Positions 38,732 through 47,991 of a DNA stretch of 64,000 bases are shown here, one piece after another. The notes beneath the pieces were generated by a model. The model made no database searches and was not told where the DNA came from. It saw nothing but the letters and a program-made list of their open reading frames with translations. A program made the position numbers and the translations under genes. Positions within the stretch are counted from its first letter, which is position 1, and every line of letters starts with the position of its first letter. Source of the stretch: Streptomyces alfalfae (GTDB lineage Bacteria > Actinomycetota > Actinomycetes > Streptomycetales > Streptomycetaceae); assembly GCF_004127445.1 (NCBI RefSeq), contig NZ_QEXM01000043.1:62001-126000 (forward strand). Direction: 5' to 3'.

Positions 38732-39916
38732 GTGCGCGTGATCGGGCTCATGTCAGGGACCTCGTACGACGCGATCGACGCGGCAGCCGCCGATCTGGAC
38801 CTGGACGGCGACTGCCTGACGCTCACTCCCCTGGGGTTGATCAGCCGGGGCTACGACGAGGGGCTGCGCTCCCGGCTCGCCGCCGCGCTGCCGCCCGCGG
38901 ACACCACGCTCGCCGAGGTCTGCCGGCTCGACACGGAGATCGGCCGGGCCTTCGCCGCCGCGGCCGTCGAGGCGGACCGCGAGCTGTGCGACGGGCAGGC
39001 CGAGCTGGTCGCCTCGCACGGCCAGACCGTCTACCACTGGGTGGCCGACGGGCAGGTGCACGGCACCCTGCAGATCGGCCGCCCGGCGTGGATCGCCGAG
39101 GCGACGGGGCTGCCGGTGGTCGCCGACTTCCGCCCCCGTGACATCGCGGCGGGCGGCCAGGGCGCGCCCCTGGTCAGCCTCGTGGACCGGATGTGGCTGC
39201 GCGGCAGGCCCGGCGCCCCCGCCGCGCTGAACCTGGGCGGCATCGCCAACATCACCGCCCCCGACGGCACGGCCTTCGACACGGGCCCGGCCAACGCCCT
39301 GCTCGACGCGGCGGTGAGCGAGGCCACGGACGGCCGCCTGGCCTACGACGCGGACGGCGACCTCGCCGCCCGCGGCGCCGTCCACGAGCCGCTGCTCGCC
39401 CGGCTCCTCGCCGAGCCGTACTACGCGCTCCCCGCGCCGAAGACGACCGGCAAGGAACTCTTCCACCTGCCCTATCTCCGTACGGCGTTGCGGGGGTTCG
39501 AGGCGCTGGCCCCCGAGGACGTCGTCGCCACGCTGACCCTGCTCACCGCCCGCACGGTCGCCGACGCGGTCCGCTCGGTGCGGGCCACGGAGGTCATCGC
39601 CTCCGGCGGCGGCACGCGCAATCCGGCGCTGATGGCGGCGCTGCGGGCGGAGTTGGGCGGCGGCGTCGCGCTGCGCACCTCCGACGAGCTGGGCATGCCG
39701 TCCGCGGCGAAGGAGGCGTACGCCTTCGCCGTCCTCGGCTTCCTGACCCTGCACGGCCTGCCCGGCACCGACCCGGTGAGCACGGGGGCACGGCACGCCA
39801 GCGTCCTCGGCTCGCTCACTCCCGGCCGCCCGGGGGCGCCCTGGCCGCGACCGGTCCGGGCGAGCGAGGGGCCGGTGCGGCTGGTCGTCGACGGGGTGGG
39901 ACACGGCGGCCGGTAG
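38732..39916 (+). CDS. anmK: anhydro-N-acetylmuramic acid kinase
   Basis: 394 residues, GTG start with GGAGG upstream. AnmK phosphorylates and opens 1,6-anhydro-MurNAc from peptidoglycan turnover to give MurNAc-6-phosphate. Family motifs: VIGLMSGTSYDAIDAAAADL, VASHGQTVYH, GTLQIGRPAWIAEATGLPVVADFRPRDIAAGGQGAPLV, LNLGGIANIT, DTGPANALLDA, and VIASGGGTRNPALM. Complete and monocistronic. Confidence 0.95.
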   Translation: MRVIGLMSGTSYDAIDAAAADLDLDGDCLTLTPLGLISRGYDEGLRSRLAAALPPADTTLAEVCRLDTEIGRAFAAAAVEADRELCDGQAELVASHGQTVYHWVADGQVHGTLQIGRPAWIAEATGLPVVADFRPRDIAAGGQGAPLVSLVDRMWLRGRPGAPAALNLGGIANITAPDGTAFDTGPANALLDAAVSEATDGRLAYDADGDLAARGAVHEPLLARLLAEPYYALPAPKTTGKELFHLPYLRTALRGFEALAPEDVVATLTLLTARTVADAVRSVRATEVIASGGGTRNPALMAALRAELGGGVALRTSDELGMPSAAKEAYAFAVLGFLTLHGLPGTDPVSTGARHASVLGSLTPGRPGAPWPRPVRASEGPVRLVVDGVGHGGR

Positions 39917-39944
39917 CGGTCGCCCCCCGGCGCCCCCTCTCTCG

Positions 39945-40032
39945 GCACCCCCGGGACCGAGCACCCCCGGGACCGAGCACCCGCGGGCCGGTCTCGGCGC
40001 GCCGAAGAGCTGATGAGCCGAAGAGCTGATGA
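39945..40032. repeat. two adjacent 16-bp tandem duplications
   Basis: GCACCCCCGGGACCGA is repeated at 39945-39960 and 39961-39976 (with a partial third unit), and GCCGAAGAGCTGATGA at 40001-40016 and 40017-40032. They lie in the 268-bp gap between anmK and the DUF2510 gene. No gene was seen in the gap. Confidence 0.8.
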
Positions 40033-40184
40033 GCCCAAGCGGCGAAGAAGCGAAGAACGGACAGATCCCGGAAGTGCCCGAACGGCCGGGGTGGGTGAGG
40101 GCCGGTGGGCGCCCGTGCGGGGCGGGGCCGGCGAGAACCGCCCCTCTCATCCCGCTTTCACGGTGTGCTCATACTCTGGCGCCC

Positions 40185-41147
40185 ATGACGCAGATGACTC
40201 CCCCCGGCTGGTACCCCGATCCCGGCCAGGCCGCCGGCGCCCCTCCCACCGAGCGCTGGTGGGACGGGAACGCGTGGACGGACCAGGTGCGCGCCGCCGG
40301 CGGCGCGTTCACGCAGCCCGGCCAGCAGCCCGGCCAGCCCGCCTTCCCGGCGTACCCGGCACATCCTCCGGCGCCGCGGCGGCGCGGCCTGCGCGTGGCG
40401 ATCGCCGCGGGCGCGGTGCTCGTCGTCCTCGCCGGGATAGGCGGGGGTGTGTACGCCCTCACCTCCGACGACGACGGTGACGGCGGCTCCGCGTCCGAGG
40501 AGGCCTCGTCCGGGGCCCCGCGGGCGCCGCGGGGCTCGGAGGCCCCCGACGCGCCCCGGTCGCCCGAGTCCGACGCCCCCCGGGCGCCGGGGGCGCCCGA
40601 GCAGGAGGCGGGCTTCGCGACCGACCCGGTCAACGGCATCAAGATCCCGATCCCCGACGGCTGGAAGGGCGGGACCACGGCGAAGGGGGCCGGGGTGCAG
40701 ACGGACCCCATCCCGTGTCCGGGCAACAGCGGCGAGCAGTGCACTCGCGGCAGCGCGTTCTCCCAGTCCGCCGAGGAGCTGAAGCTCGACGCGAAGACGC
40801 CCGAGGAGGCCGCGAAGCAGGACATCGCCAAGAACGCGAAGGAGGGGTACGGCGGCAAGACCTACGGCCGGATCACCTCGCACAAGGTGCTGGCCTCCAA
40901 GGCGATCACCGTCGCGGGGCAGAAGGGCTACTACGTCCGCTGGAAGGCCGTCACGGAGAAGAGCGACGACGGGTACGTCCAGTCGCTGGCCTTCCCCTCG
41001 CCCGCCGACAAGGACAAGATCGTCGTCGTCCGCATGGGCATCGACGTGAACGACAAGGCGCCCTCCCTGTCGGCCATGGACACGATCGCCAAGGGCATCA
41101 AGGCGGGGCCGACCGGCGGCGGAGGCGGCACGGGCCAGGACGTCTGA
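40185..41147 (+). CDS. DUF2510 membrane-anchored protein
   Basis: 320 residues from ATG at 40185. An N-terminal DUF2510 motif (PPGWYPDPGQAAGAPPTERWWDGNAWTDQV, residues ~6-35) is followed by a Pro/Gln-rich linker, one transmembrane helix (~70-91), a Ser/Ala/Pro-rich spacer and an extracellular domain (~145-310) with two cysteines (PCPGNSGEQC). Type II membrane topology is expected. No ribosome site precedes the ATG and CATACT lies ~12 bp upstream, so the transcript may be leaderless. Function unknown; DUF2510 occurs in many actinobacterial membrane proteins. Confidence 0.8.
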   Translation: MTQMTPPGWYPDPGQAAGAPPTERWWDGNAWTDQVRAAGGAFTQPGQQPGQPAFPAYPAHPPAPRRRGLRVAIAAGAVLVVLAGIGGGVYALTSDDDGDGGSASEEASSGAPRAPRGSEAPDAPRSPESDAPRAPGAPEQEAGFATDPVNGIKIPIPDGWKGGTTAKGAGVQTDPIPCPGNSGEQCTRGSAFSQSAEELKLDAKTPEEAAKQDIAKNAKEGYGGKTYGRITSHKVLASKAITVAGQKGYYVRWKAVTEKSDDGYVQSLAFPSPADKDKIVVVRMGIDVNDKAPSLSAMDTIAKGIKAGPTGGGGGTGQDV

Positions 41148-41183
41148 CCGGACGGGCCGCCGGGAGCTCTGGCCGGCGCCCCG

Positions 41184-41207
41184 GGGCGGTGCCCCCAAGC
41201 ACCGCCC
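41184..41207 (+). terminator. hairpin 1 after DUF2510 gene
   Basis: 9-bp stem GGGCGGTGC/GCACCGCCC (41184-41192 with 41199-41207), 6-nt loop, 36 bp after the stop. Confidence 0.65.
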
Positions 41208-41234
41208 ACGGGCCGCCGGACCAGCGGGCCGGGC

Positions 41235-41263
41235 GGGGTTCCTCGCCGCTCAGGAGGAACCCC
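41235..41263. terminator. hairpin 2 between convergent DUF2510 and TetR genes
   Basis: 10-bp stem GGGGTTCCTC/GAGGAACCCC (41235-41244 with 41254-41263). Lies between the two converging stops and could serve either. Confidence 0.65.
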
Positions 41264-41354
41264 GGCCGGCCCGGGGGGTGCGCGCCGCCCCCGTCCCCAC
41301 GGTGCGGCGCGGGCAGACCCGAGTCACGTCATCCGGCGGACTCGGGCCCACGAT

Positions 41355-41939
41355 TCAGGTGAGGCCCAGCGCGGGTAGCACGCAGGCCTCGACGAAACGG
41401 GTCAGATACTCCTCGTCGGCGTCTTCGCCCTCGATGACCGGCCTGGCCCGCACCGCGCCGAAGAGCTGCACCGTGAGGAACTCCACCGCCGGGTGCCCCG
41501 CCGCGATCTCACCGCGCTCGACGCCCCGCCGGATGATCGCCTCCATGGCCTGGAGCTCCGGCTCCACCAGCGTCTCACGCAGCGCCCGCTGCAGGTCGAC
41601 GTCCTGGAGGACCGCGTGGCTGAGCGCCTGCACCAGCATGGTGTCACGCCCCGACTGCTCGCCCGCGGCGCGGGCCGCGGCCCGCAGGTCCCCGGCGAGG
41701 CTGCCGGTGTCGATGTCCGCGAAGCGCACGCAGCGGTTGGCCCGCAGCGCCGCCGCCACGAACTGCGGCTTGGTCTTCCACTGCCGGTAGAGCGTGGACT
41801 TGCTGCACCGGGTGGTCGCGGCCACGCCCTCCATGGTCAGGGACTCGTACCCGCACTGGCGGAGCTGGTCGAGGACGGCGTCGTAGAACTCCTGCTCACG
41901 CTCCGGCGTGATCTTCGAGCGGCTCGACGTCGGCGTCAT
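41355..41939 (-). CDS. TetR-family transcriptional regulator
   Basis: 194 residues from ATG at 41939, chosen for GAGGAGA 6 nt upstream. HTH: FYDAVLDQLRQCGYESLTMEGVAATTRCSKSTLYRQWKTKPQFVAAALRAN (residues ~17-67). The C-terminal ligand domain resembles the TetR_C_11-type regulators (GDLRAAARAAGEQSGRDTMLVQALSHAV, PELQAMEAIIRRGVERGEIAAGHPA). Divergent from the PAP2 gene; the 54-bp palindrome at 41986-42039 begins 47 bp upstream of its start and is the obvious operator. Confidence 0.9.
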   Translation of the reverse strand: MTPTSSRSKITPEREQEFYDAVLDQLRQCGYESLTMEGVAATTRCSKSTLYRQWKTKPQFVAAALRANRCVRFADIDTGSLAGDLRAAARAAGEQSGRDTMLVQALSHAVLQDVDLQRALRETLVEPELQAMEAIIRRGVERGEIAAGHPAVEFLTVQLFGAVRARPVIEGEDADEEYLTRFVEACVLPALGLT

Positions 41940-41985
41940 GACTCTTCTCCTCGGTACGGCGGCCGATCCGGTGCCATCGGCCTCC

Positions 41986-42039
41986 ATCGATACGCCAGTG
42001 TACCGGTACGCCTGCGTATCGGTACACTGGCGTATCGAT
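41986..42039. promoter_or_regulatory. 54-bp near-perfect palindromic operator
   Basis: Arms of 20 bp (41986-42005 and 42020-42039) are exact inverted repeats, and the 14-bp centre (GTACGCCTGCGTAT) is itself a dyad with one mismatched pair. The element lies between the divergent TetR and PAP2 genes and is large enough for two TetR dimers. Confidence 0.85.
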
Positions 42040-42100
42040 GAGTGGGGCGATCCCCCGCTCCGCACCGCACCACCCAGTCGTCACGTAAAGGGGCCGGGGG

Positions 42101-42964
42101 ATGAAATCCCGAACCGAGCCTGCCGAACGGGAGCCGGACTCAAGCGTCCGGGAGCCGGACACCTCTGCCCGACCGCCCCTCGTCCGCGAGCTCCTCCTCG
42201 TCATAGGACTCTTCCTCGTCTACAAGTTCGGCAGGCAGCTCGCCAACGGACACACCGGCGAGGCCTTCCGCAACGCGCACCACGTGTGGGACGCCGAGCG
42301 GACCCTGCGCCTGCCCGGCGAGGGCGCCGTGCAGGACCTCCTGCTGCACGGCGAGCCGCTGATCCACGTCGCGAACACGTACTACGCGACCGTGCACTTC
42401 CCCGCGACCCTGCTCTTCCTGGTCTGGCTCTACGCGCGCCGCCCCCGGCACTACGTCTGGGCCCGCCGGGTGCTCGCCGCGCTCACCGCGGCGGCGCTCC
42501 TGCTGCACCTGGGCTTCCCGCTCGCGCCGCCGCGGATGCTGGACGCCGCCCGCCTCGTGGACACGGCGCAGGTGTACGGGCCCTCGGTGTACGCCGCGAA
42601 GCCCGCGACGGACACCATGGCCAACCAGTTCGCCGCCATGCCCTCGCTGCACTTCGGCTGGGCCCTGATGGTCGCCGTCGGCATGATCGTCGCCACCTCG
42701 ACGCGGTGGCGCTGGCTGTGGCTGCTGCATCCCCTGCTGACCCTGCTCGTGATCGTCGGCACGGCGAACCACTACTGGCTCGACGCGATCACGGCGACCG
42801 TCCTGCTCGGCGTCGCGCTCGCGGTGATCCGCCTGCCGCGCCCGCGCCGGTCCCTGGTCGTGCGCCACTCCCCCGGCGCGGCGCACGAGCCACCCGCCGC
42901 CCCGCCCGCCCCGCCCGGCCGGGCCGACGCGCCCGAGCTGATCGCCGCGGGGGCCGGACGGTGA
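42101..42964 (+). CDS. PAP2-superfamily membrane phosphatase (AUR1/IPC-synthase-like)
   Basis: 287 residues with about six hydrophobic segments. The split phosphatase signature is visible: FPLAPPRMLD, MPSLHFGWALMVAVG (catalytic His in SLHF) and NHYWLDAITATVLLGVALAV. This arrangement is that of the inositolphosphotransferase/AUR1-like PAP2 proteins rather than undecaprenyl pyrophosphatases. The C-terminus is a Pro/Ala-rich tail. First gene of a two-gene unit with a DMT transporter (stop and GTG overlap), controlled by the large palindrome. Probable role in lipid phosphate metabolism. Confidence 0.87.
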   Translation: MKSRTEPAEREPDSSVREPDTSARPPLVRELLLVIGLFLVYKFGRQLANGHTGEAFRNAHHVWDAERTLRLPGEGAVQDLLLHGEPLIHVANTYYATVHFPATLLFLVWLYARRPRHYVWARRVLAALTAAALLLHLGFPLAPPRMLDAARLVDTAQVYGPSVYAAKPATDTMANQFAAMPSLHFGWALMVAVGMIVATSTRWRWLWLLHPLLTLLVIVGTANHYWLDAITATVLLGVALAVIRLPRPRRSLVVRHSPGAAHEPPAAPPAPPGRADAPELIAAGAGR

Positions 42965-43872
42965 ACGCCACGCTTCTCGCCGTCGCGCTCTCCCTCGTCT
43001 CGGCCGCCGCGTACGCGGCGGCGGCCGTGGCCCAGGAACGCCTCGCCTCCCGGGTCACCGAGGGCGAGAGCGGGGCCCTGCGGATGCTTGCCAGCGGTGT
43101 CTGGTGGTCGTCGGTCGGGCTCAACGCCGCCGCCGCGCTGCTGCACGTGGCCGCCCTGAAGTACGGCCCGCTCACGCTGGTCCAGCCCCTCGGGGCGCTC
43201 ACCCTCGTCGCGGCCGTGCCGCTCGGCGCCCGCATCGCGGGACGCCGGGTCACGCGCCTGGAGTGGCGCGGAACCGGGCTCACGCTCATCGGCCTCGGCG
43301 CGCTGCTCCTGACCGCTTCGGGGCCCGCCCCCGACGACACCCTGACCGTGCCGGAGGCGCTGGTCGTGGCCGCCGGGACCATGGTCGTCATCGGGGTGCT
43401 CTCGCGGCCCGGCACCCGGCCCGGGCTGCGGCACGCGACCGCGTCGGGCTTCGCGTCCGGCGTCGCCTCAGCGCTCACACAGACGGTCACGGTCGCGGTC
43501 ACCGACCGCTCGGGGCCGCTGCTCACCCCGCAGGTCGTGGTCGTGGCGCTGCTGGTGGCCGCCTTCGCCGCCGGGGGCCTGCTGCTCTCGCAGACCGCCT
43601 ACCGCGGCGGCCTCGGCGCCCCGCTCGCCGTGGTGACGCTCTCCAATCCGGTCGCGGCCTCGGTCATCGGCGTGGCACTGCTCGGTGAACGCCTCCAGGG
43701 CGGCGTCGTGGGCATCCTCCTCGCGGTGGCGGGCGCCGCGGTCGCCGCGTGCGGGGTGGTCGTGCTCACCCGCTCACCCCGCGCCGCCGCGGGCGTCCCG
43801 GCGCCGGAGTACCTGCCGGCGATCCCGGGCCAGGCCGTGGAACCGGCCACGCTGCACCTGTCGCGCTCCTGA
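42961..43872 (+). CDS. DMT (EamA-like) transporter
   Basis: 303 residues, GTG start overlapping the PAP2 stop. About nine or ten hydrophobic helices in two related halves, with the EamA-like features ALKYGPLTLVQPLGALTLVAAVPLGARIAGRR in the first half and LGAPLAVVTLSNPVAASVIGVALLGERLQGG in the second. Substrate cannot be read from sequence; coupling to a PAP2 enzyme under TetR control suggests export of, or tolerance to, a lipid-like or toxic compound. Confidence 0.87.
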   Translation: MNATLLAVALSLVSAAAYAAAAVAQERLASRVTEGESGALRMLASGVWWSSVGLNAAAALLHVAALKYGPLTLVQPLGALTLVAAVPLGARIAGRRVTRLEWRGTGLTLIGLGALLLTASGPAPDDTLTVPEALVVAAGTMVVIGVLSRPGTRPGLRHATASGFASGVASALTQTVTVAVTDRSGPLLTPQVVVVALLVAAFAAGGLLLSQTAYRGGLGAPLAVVTLSNPVAASVIGVALLGERLQGGVVGILLAVAGAAVAACGVVVLTRSPRAAAGVPAPEYLPAIPGQAVEPATLHLSRS

Positions 43873-43887
43873 CGGGCCCGGGCCCGG

Positions 43888-44802
43888 TCACCCGAAGCCG
43901 CGGGAGTCCTGCTTGAGGGCGGTGTCGACGGTCAGCGCCGTCGCCACGACCAGGCTCAGGAGCGGCTCGGGCAGCTGGTAGTGGATCTGCAGGACGTAGT
44001 TGTCCGCGGTGGTGAACATGGTCTTGGCGAGGCCTTCCCACGTCTTCGTGATCCGGGCGACCTCGTTGTCCGCGTGGTCGACGATCGCGAAGTTCCACGC
44101 GCGCCAGTTCTCCGCCTTGATCGCGCCGACCTGCTGGCCGTTCACCATCATGCCGAAGTTGATCTTGCCGATCATGTTCTGCTGGACGATCTCGCCGATC
44201 GGCTGTCCGTCCGGACGCTCGACGATCACCCGCGACTTCATGAACTTCGCGGGGCGGGTCAGCAGCATCTGCGGCCGGCCGTGGGCGTCGCGGATCTCCA
44301 GCTTGTGGGTCATGAACTGGTCGACGCTGGAGACGAAGCGCGTGACCTTCTTGAGCGTGCTCTGGCCCACCTGCACGACCGAGCCGAGCGTGTTGCCCGA
44401 CTGGTCCATGACGCTGTATTCGTTGGTCAGCTCGATGAGCTTGGCCTTCTGGTTCACCACCAGGACCGGCTCGGTGAAGAGCGTGCCGCCGCCCTGCGCG
44501 GCCGGCGCCACCCCCGCCTGCTGCTGCACCTGGCGCTGCACCCTGGCCGGGTCGGCGGCCACCGGCGCGGCCTGGAACTGCGCCGGCGCCTGACCGAACT
44601 GACCCTGCGGAACCGCCTGGGGCTGCGCCTGCTGGGGTGCCTGCTGCGCCTGCTGGGCAGGGGCCTGGCCCTGGGGCCGGCCGGCCTGCTGACCCGGGCT
44701 GGTGTGCTCGGTCCACCGGGAGCCGTCCCACCAGCGGAGCAGCTGAGCCGCGCCGTGAGGGTCCGCGTACCAGCCTTCAGGAGTGTTCGCATGCGTCGTC
44801 AC
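43888..44802 (-). CDS. DUF2510 - LURP-one/phospholipid-scramblase-like protein
   Basis: 304 residues, GTG at 44802. N-terminal DUF2510 (TPEGWYADPHGAAQLLRWWDGSRWTEHT), a long Gln/Ala/Pro-rich disordered linker (~40-105), then a scramblase/LURP-one (tubby-like) beta-barrel domain: GTLFTEPVLVVNQKAKLIELTNEYSVMDQSGNTLGSVVQV, HKLEIRDAHGRPQMLLTRPAKFMKSRVIVERPDG, and WNFAIVDHADNEVARITKTWEG. No signal peptide. A widespread actinobacterial family of unknown activity. Lies 10 bp downstream of the dead valS, whose read-through may have driven it originally. Confidence 0.88.
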   Translation of the reverse strand: MTTHANTPEGWYADPHGAAQLLRWWDGSRWTEHTSPGQQAGRPQGQAPAQQAQQAPQQAQPQAVPQGQFGQAPAQFQAAPVAADPARVQRQVQQQAGVAPAAQGGGTLFTEPVLVVNQKAKLIELTNEYSVMDQSGNTLGSVVQVGQSTLKKVTRFVSSVDQFMTHKLEIRDAHGRPQMLLTRPAKFMKSRVIVERPDGQPIGEIVQQNMIGKINFGMMVNGQQVGAIKAENWRAWNFAIVDHADNEVARITKTWEGLAKTMFTTADNYVLQIHYQLPEPLLSLVVATALTVDTALKQDSRGFG

Positions 44803-44812
44803 CCGCCAGACC

Positions 44813-46791
44813 CTACCTTCCGGCCATACGTATCCCGCCAGTCCTGTGCGGCGGACCGCCTCGCTGGAGATCGGCGTCCAGCCGCAGCGGCCCCCGGTCC
44901 TCGCGCAGCTCCGCCTCCGCGATGCGGCCCGCCGCCCGCACGTCGCCCTCGGCCAGCGCGAACCGGTCGAGGACCGCGCGGGGCGCCGACACCGTGGCCC
45001 GCGCGACCTCGGCCCGCATGGACAGCTTCGCCCGGGACTTGGCCCCCCGGACGGCCGCGATCGCCTCCGACGCCGTGCCGAGCAGCGCCTCGTCGCCCGT
45101 GTGCCGGCGCAGCTCATCGGCGCTCGGCCAGGCGGCGCGGTGCACGGACCCGTCCCGCCACCACGACCAGACCTCCTCCGTGACGAACGGCAGGACCGGC
45201 GCGAAGAGCCGCAGCAGGACGTCGAGCGCCGTGCCCAGGGCGGCCCGCGCCGACTCCATGGCCGCGGGTGCCGCCGTGGTCGCCGTACGCCCTGGCCTTG
45301 ACCAGTTCCACGTAGTCGTCGCAGAAGCGCCAGAAGAGCTGTTCCGTACGGTCCAGGGCGCGCGCGTAGTCGAAGGCGTCGAAGGCGGCGGTGGCCTCGT
45401 CCACGGTCGAGGCGAGCGCGGCGAGCAGCGCCCGGTCCAGCGGCTCAGTGACGGCGGCGGTGGCCTCCGCGTCGCCCTCTGTGCCGCCCGCTTCGGCCCC
45501 GCCCAGGCTCAGGACGAACTTGCCGACGTTGAGCAGCTTCATGGCCAGGCGTCGCCCGATCCGCATCTGCCCGACGTCGAACGCGGTGTCCGTGCCGGGC
45601 CGCCCGCTCGCCGCCCAGTACCGGACCGCGTCGGACCCGTGCCGGGCGAGCAGGTCGTCGGGGGTGACGACGTTGCCCCGCGACTTCGACATCTTCTTGC
45701 GGTCGGGGTCGAGGATCCAGCCGGAGATCGCCGCGTGTTTCCACGGCGTCGAGCCGTGCCCGGTGTGGGCGCGCACGATGGTCGAGAACAGCCAGGTGCG
45801 GATGATCTCGTGGGACTGGGGGCGCAGGTCCATGGGGAAGACCCGCGCGAACAGATCGGGGTCCGTACGCCACTTGCCCGCGATCTGCGGGGTGAGCGAG
45901 GAGGTCGCCCAGGTGTCCATGACGTCGGGGTCGCCCGTGAAGCCGTGCGGTTCACCGCGTTGGCCGGCCGTGTAGCCGGGCGGGGTCTCGGCGCTCGGGT
46001 CGACGGGCAGCGCTGTCCGGTCCGGCACGATGGGGCGGGAGTGGTCCGGCTGCCCGGCGCCGTCCAGCGGGTACCAGACGGGGATCGGGACGCCGAAGAA
46101 CCGCTGGCGGCTGATCAGCCAGTCGCCGTTGAGGCCGCCGACCCAGTTCTCGTAGCGGATCCGCATGTGCGGCGGGTGCCACTCCACCTCGGCGCCGCGC
46201 GCGAGGAGCTCGTCGCGCAGCCCGGCGCCACGGCCGCCGCTGCGGACGTACCACTGGCGGGTGGTGACGATCTCCAGGGGCTTGTCGCCCTTCTCGAAGA
46301 ACTTCACGGCGTGCGTGCCCGGACGCGGCTCGCCGAGCAGGTGGCCGCTCTCGCGCAACAGCCCGACGATCCGTTCGCGCGCGGTGTGCGCGGTGGCGCC
46401 CGCGAGCCTCGCGTACGCGGCGACGGCGTCCGGCGTCTCGACGCCGCTCGGCGGTTCGGCGAGGAGGCGGCCGTCCCAGCCGATGACCGGCCGGGTGGCG
46501 AGCCGCAGCTCACGCCACCACGTGACGTCGGTGGTGTCGCCGAACGTGCAGACCATCGCGATACCCGTGCCCTTGCCGGGCGCCGCGAGGCGGTGCGCGA
46601 CGACCGGGACCTCGACGCCGAAGAGCGGGGTGCGGACCGTGGTGCCGAACAGCGTGCGGTGACGCTCGTCGTCGGGGTGGGCCACCAGCGCGACACAGGC
46701 GGGCAGCAGCTCCGGGCGGGTCGTCTCGATCTCGACCGTGCGGCCGTCCGCTCCGGCGAAGGCGAGCCGGTGGTGGGCGGCGGGGCGCTCC
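44813..46791 (-). pseudogene. valS: valyl-tRNA synthetase, C-terminal part (split by transposon, frameshifted)
   Basis: Carries the editing and catalytic core of ValRS: ETTRPELLPACVALVAHPDDE, CTFGDTTDVTWW, KPLEIVTTRQWYV, SRQRFFGVPIPVWYP, FMDTWATSS-like DVMDTWATSSLTPQIAG, ISGWILDPDRKKMSKSRGNVVTPDDL (KMSKS) and the anticodon domain. The frame breaks again near 45262-45275; the last ~148 residues (FVTEEVWSWWRDGSVHRAAWP) are in another frame. At its upstream edge it abuts the left inverted repeat of the Tn3 transposon, whose sequence introduces a stop. With the N-terminal piece at 52142 it forms one ValRS gene, so this copy is dead and another ValRS must serve the cell. Confidence 0.92.
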
Positions 46792-46796
46792 CTGTC

Positions 46797-46835
46797 GGCC
46801 CTGGAGTCCTAGCTCCCACACCTGCCGCAAAGTAG
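46797..46835 (+). repeat. Tn3-family inverted repeat, left end
   Basis: Matches the reverse complement of 52103-52141: 19 identical bases, two mismatches, 5 identical, one mismatch, then 12 identical (inner end GCCGCAAAGTAG). Length is standard for the Tn3 family (38-39 bp). Confidence 0.92.
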
Positions 46836-46843
46836 CGGGGTGA

Positions 46844-47743
46844 TCAAGCACTCGCCGCTGTGGCCTGCTCGTTGTGCTCACGCAGCATCCGCATGACGGT
46901 GGCGGGCGAGGGGTGTTGTCCTTTCTTGGCGCCGGTGGTGATGACGAGTCGCTTGGCGATGTCGCGCAGGCTCATCTCCTGGTTGCGCAGGTGGAGGGCC
47001 CTGGACAGCATGTCCTCGTCGGTGACTCCGGCGCCGCCGATGGTCTTGCCGCGCTTGCGGGCGGACTCGTGTCCTTCGAGGGTGCGGTCGCGGATGTACT
47101 CGCGTTCCATACCGGACATGGCCGCGAGCACGGTGAACACGATGCCGGAGGGGTCGTGCGAGCCCTTCAGTTCTCCGGTGAGGAACTCCAGGCCGACGTC
47201 GCTCGCTATTCAGTTCCTCGGCGAGCATGGCGAGTTCGATGCCGCGGCCGAGCCGCTTGTGCTCGTGGACGACGAGAGTTACAGCGACGCCGGAGGACCG
47301 GATCTCCCCAGCGAGCTTCACGGCGGCCTCCAGCTCGGGGCGCCGGGTGGCGCGGTGGAGATCTTCTCCGAGAAGACCCGCGTCACCCCGGCCTCGGCGA
47401 GGGAGTCGAGCTGCGCGTCGAGGGACTGCCGGGCAGTCGAGGCCCGCGCGTAGCCGAGGCGAACGTGCCCGACCGGTTCGGCGCCGGCACTCACGGCCCG
47501 GGGCAGCTCGGTCCACACAGACCCCGGCTTGCGTACGGCCGGGGTCGGCACGCTGAGAACCTTGGCGAGTTGGGGCACGAGGCGGAAGCGAGCGGTGTGG
47601 TACTGGATGGCCACCTTGCCCTTGCCGATCCGGCACGGGGAGCCCGCCGGCGCGGCGCAGGTGGACATCGGGCAGTCGCGCGATTCCACGCGCTTGACGT
47701 CGTCGCTCACGCCCAGGAGCGTTTCATGAGGGTGTTTCAGCAT
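46844..47743 (-). pseudogene. tnpR: serine resolvase/invertase (TnpR) with two frameshifts
   Basis: Reading three frames in series gives a full serine recombinase. The N-terminal zinc-finger-like segment (RDCPMSTCAAPAGSPCR...KVAIQYHTARF) is followed by the catalytic LGYARASTARQSLDAQLDSL with the Ser nucleophile, VVHEHKRLGRGIELAMLAEEL, then FTVLAAMSGMEREYIRDRT, and a C-terminal HTH (MSLRDIAKRLVITTGAKKG...SPATVMRML). Breaks: one C missing near 47352-47357 and one A extra near 47207-47213. Start at ATG 47743 keeps the Cys motif. Would resolve cointegrates at the adjacent res-like region. Confidence 0.88.
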
Positions 47744-47833
47744 TCCAGTTGTTTGCAACAACTCACGAAACATGATCGCCGCAGGTGGACCGCCGGACGG
47801 GCGGCTGTTTCACGAGCGACCACCTATGAAACA
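47721..47833. promoter_or_regulatory. res-like site with repeated TGTTTCA/TGAAACA half-sites
   Basis: Half-sites TGTTTCA at 47733-47739 and 47806-47812, CGAAACA at 47766-47772 and TGAAACA at 47827-47833, GTTTCAT at 47721, and a perfect dyad AGTTGTT-TGC-AACAACT (47747-47763). Paired inverted half-sites at two spacings beside tnpR fit the subsites of a resolvase res locus. Confidence 0.55.
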
Positions 47834-47991
47834 TCGCCAGCCCGGCGGCCTTTGGCAGTGGGGCGTGGGGCGTGGCTGGTCCACGCCCCGGGAAGGTGTC
47901 CGAATGCCACGCTGAATGTCGCGTGCGTGGCGATACTGATTATCCGGGCGCGGAGCCTTGAAGACACTGTGCATTGGAACCGGGGGAGCAC

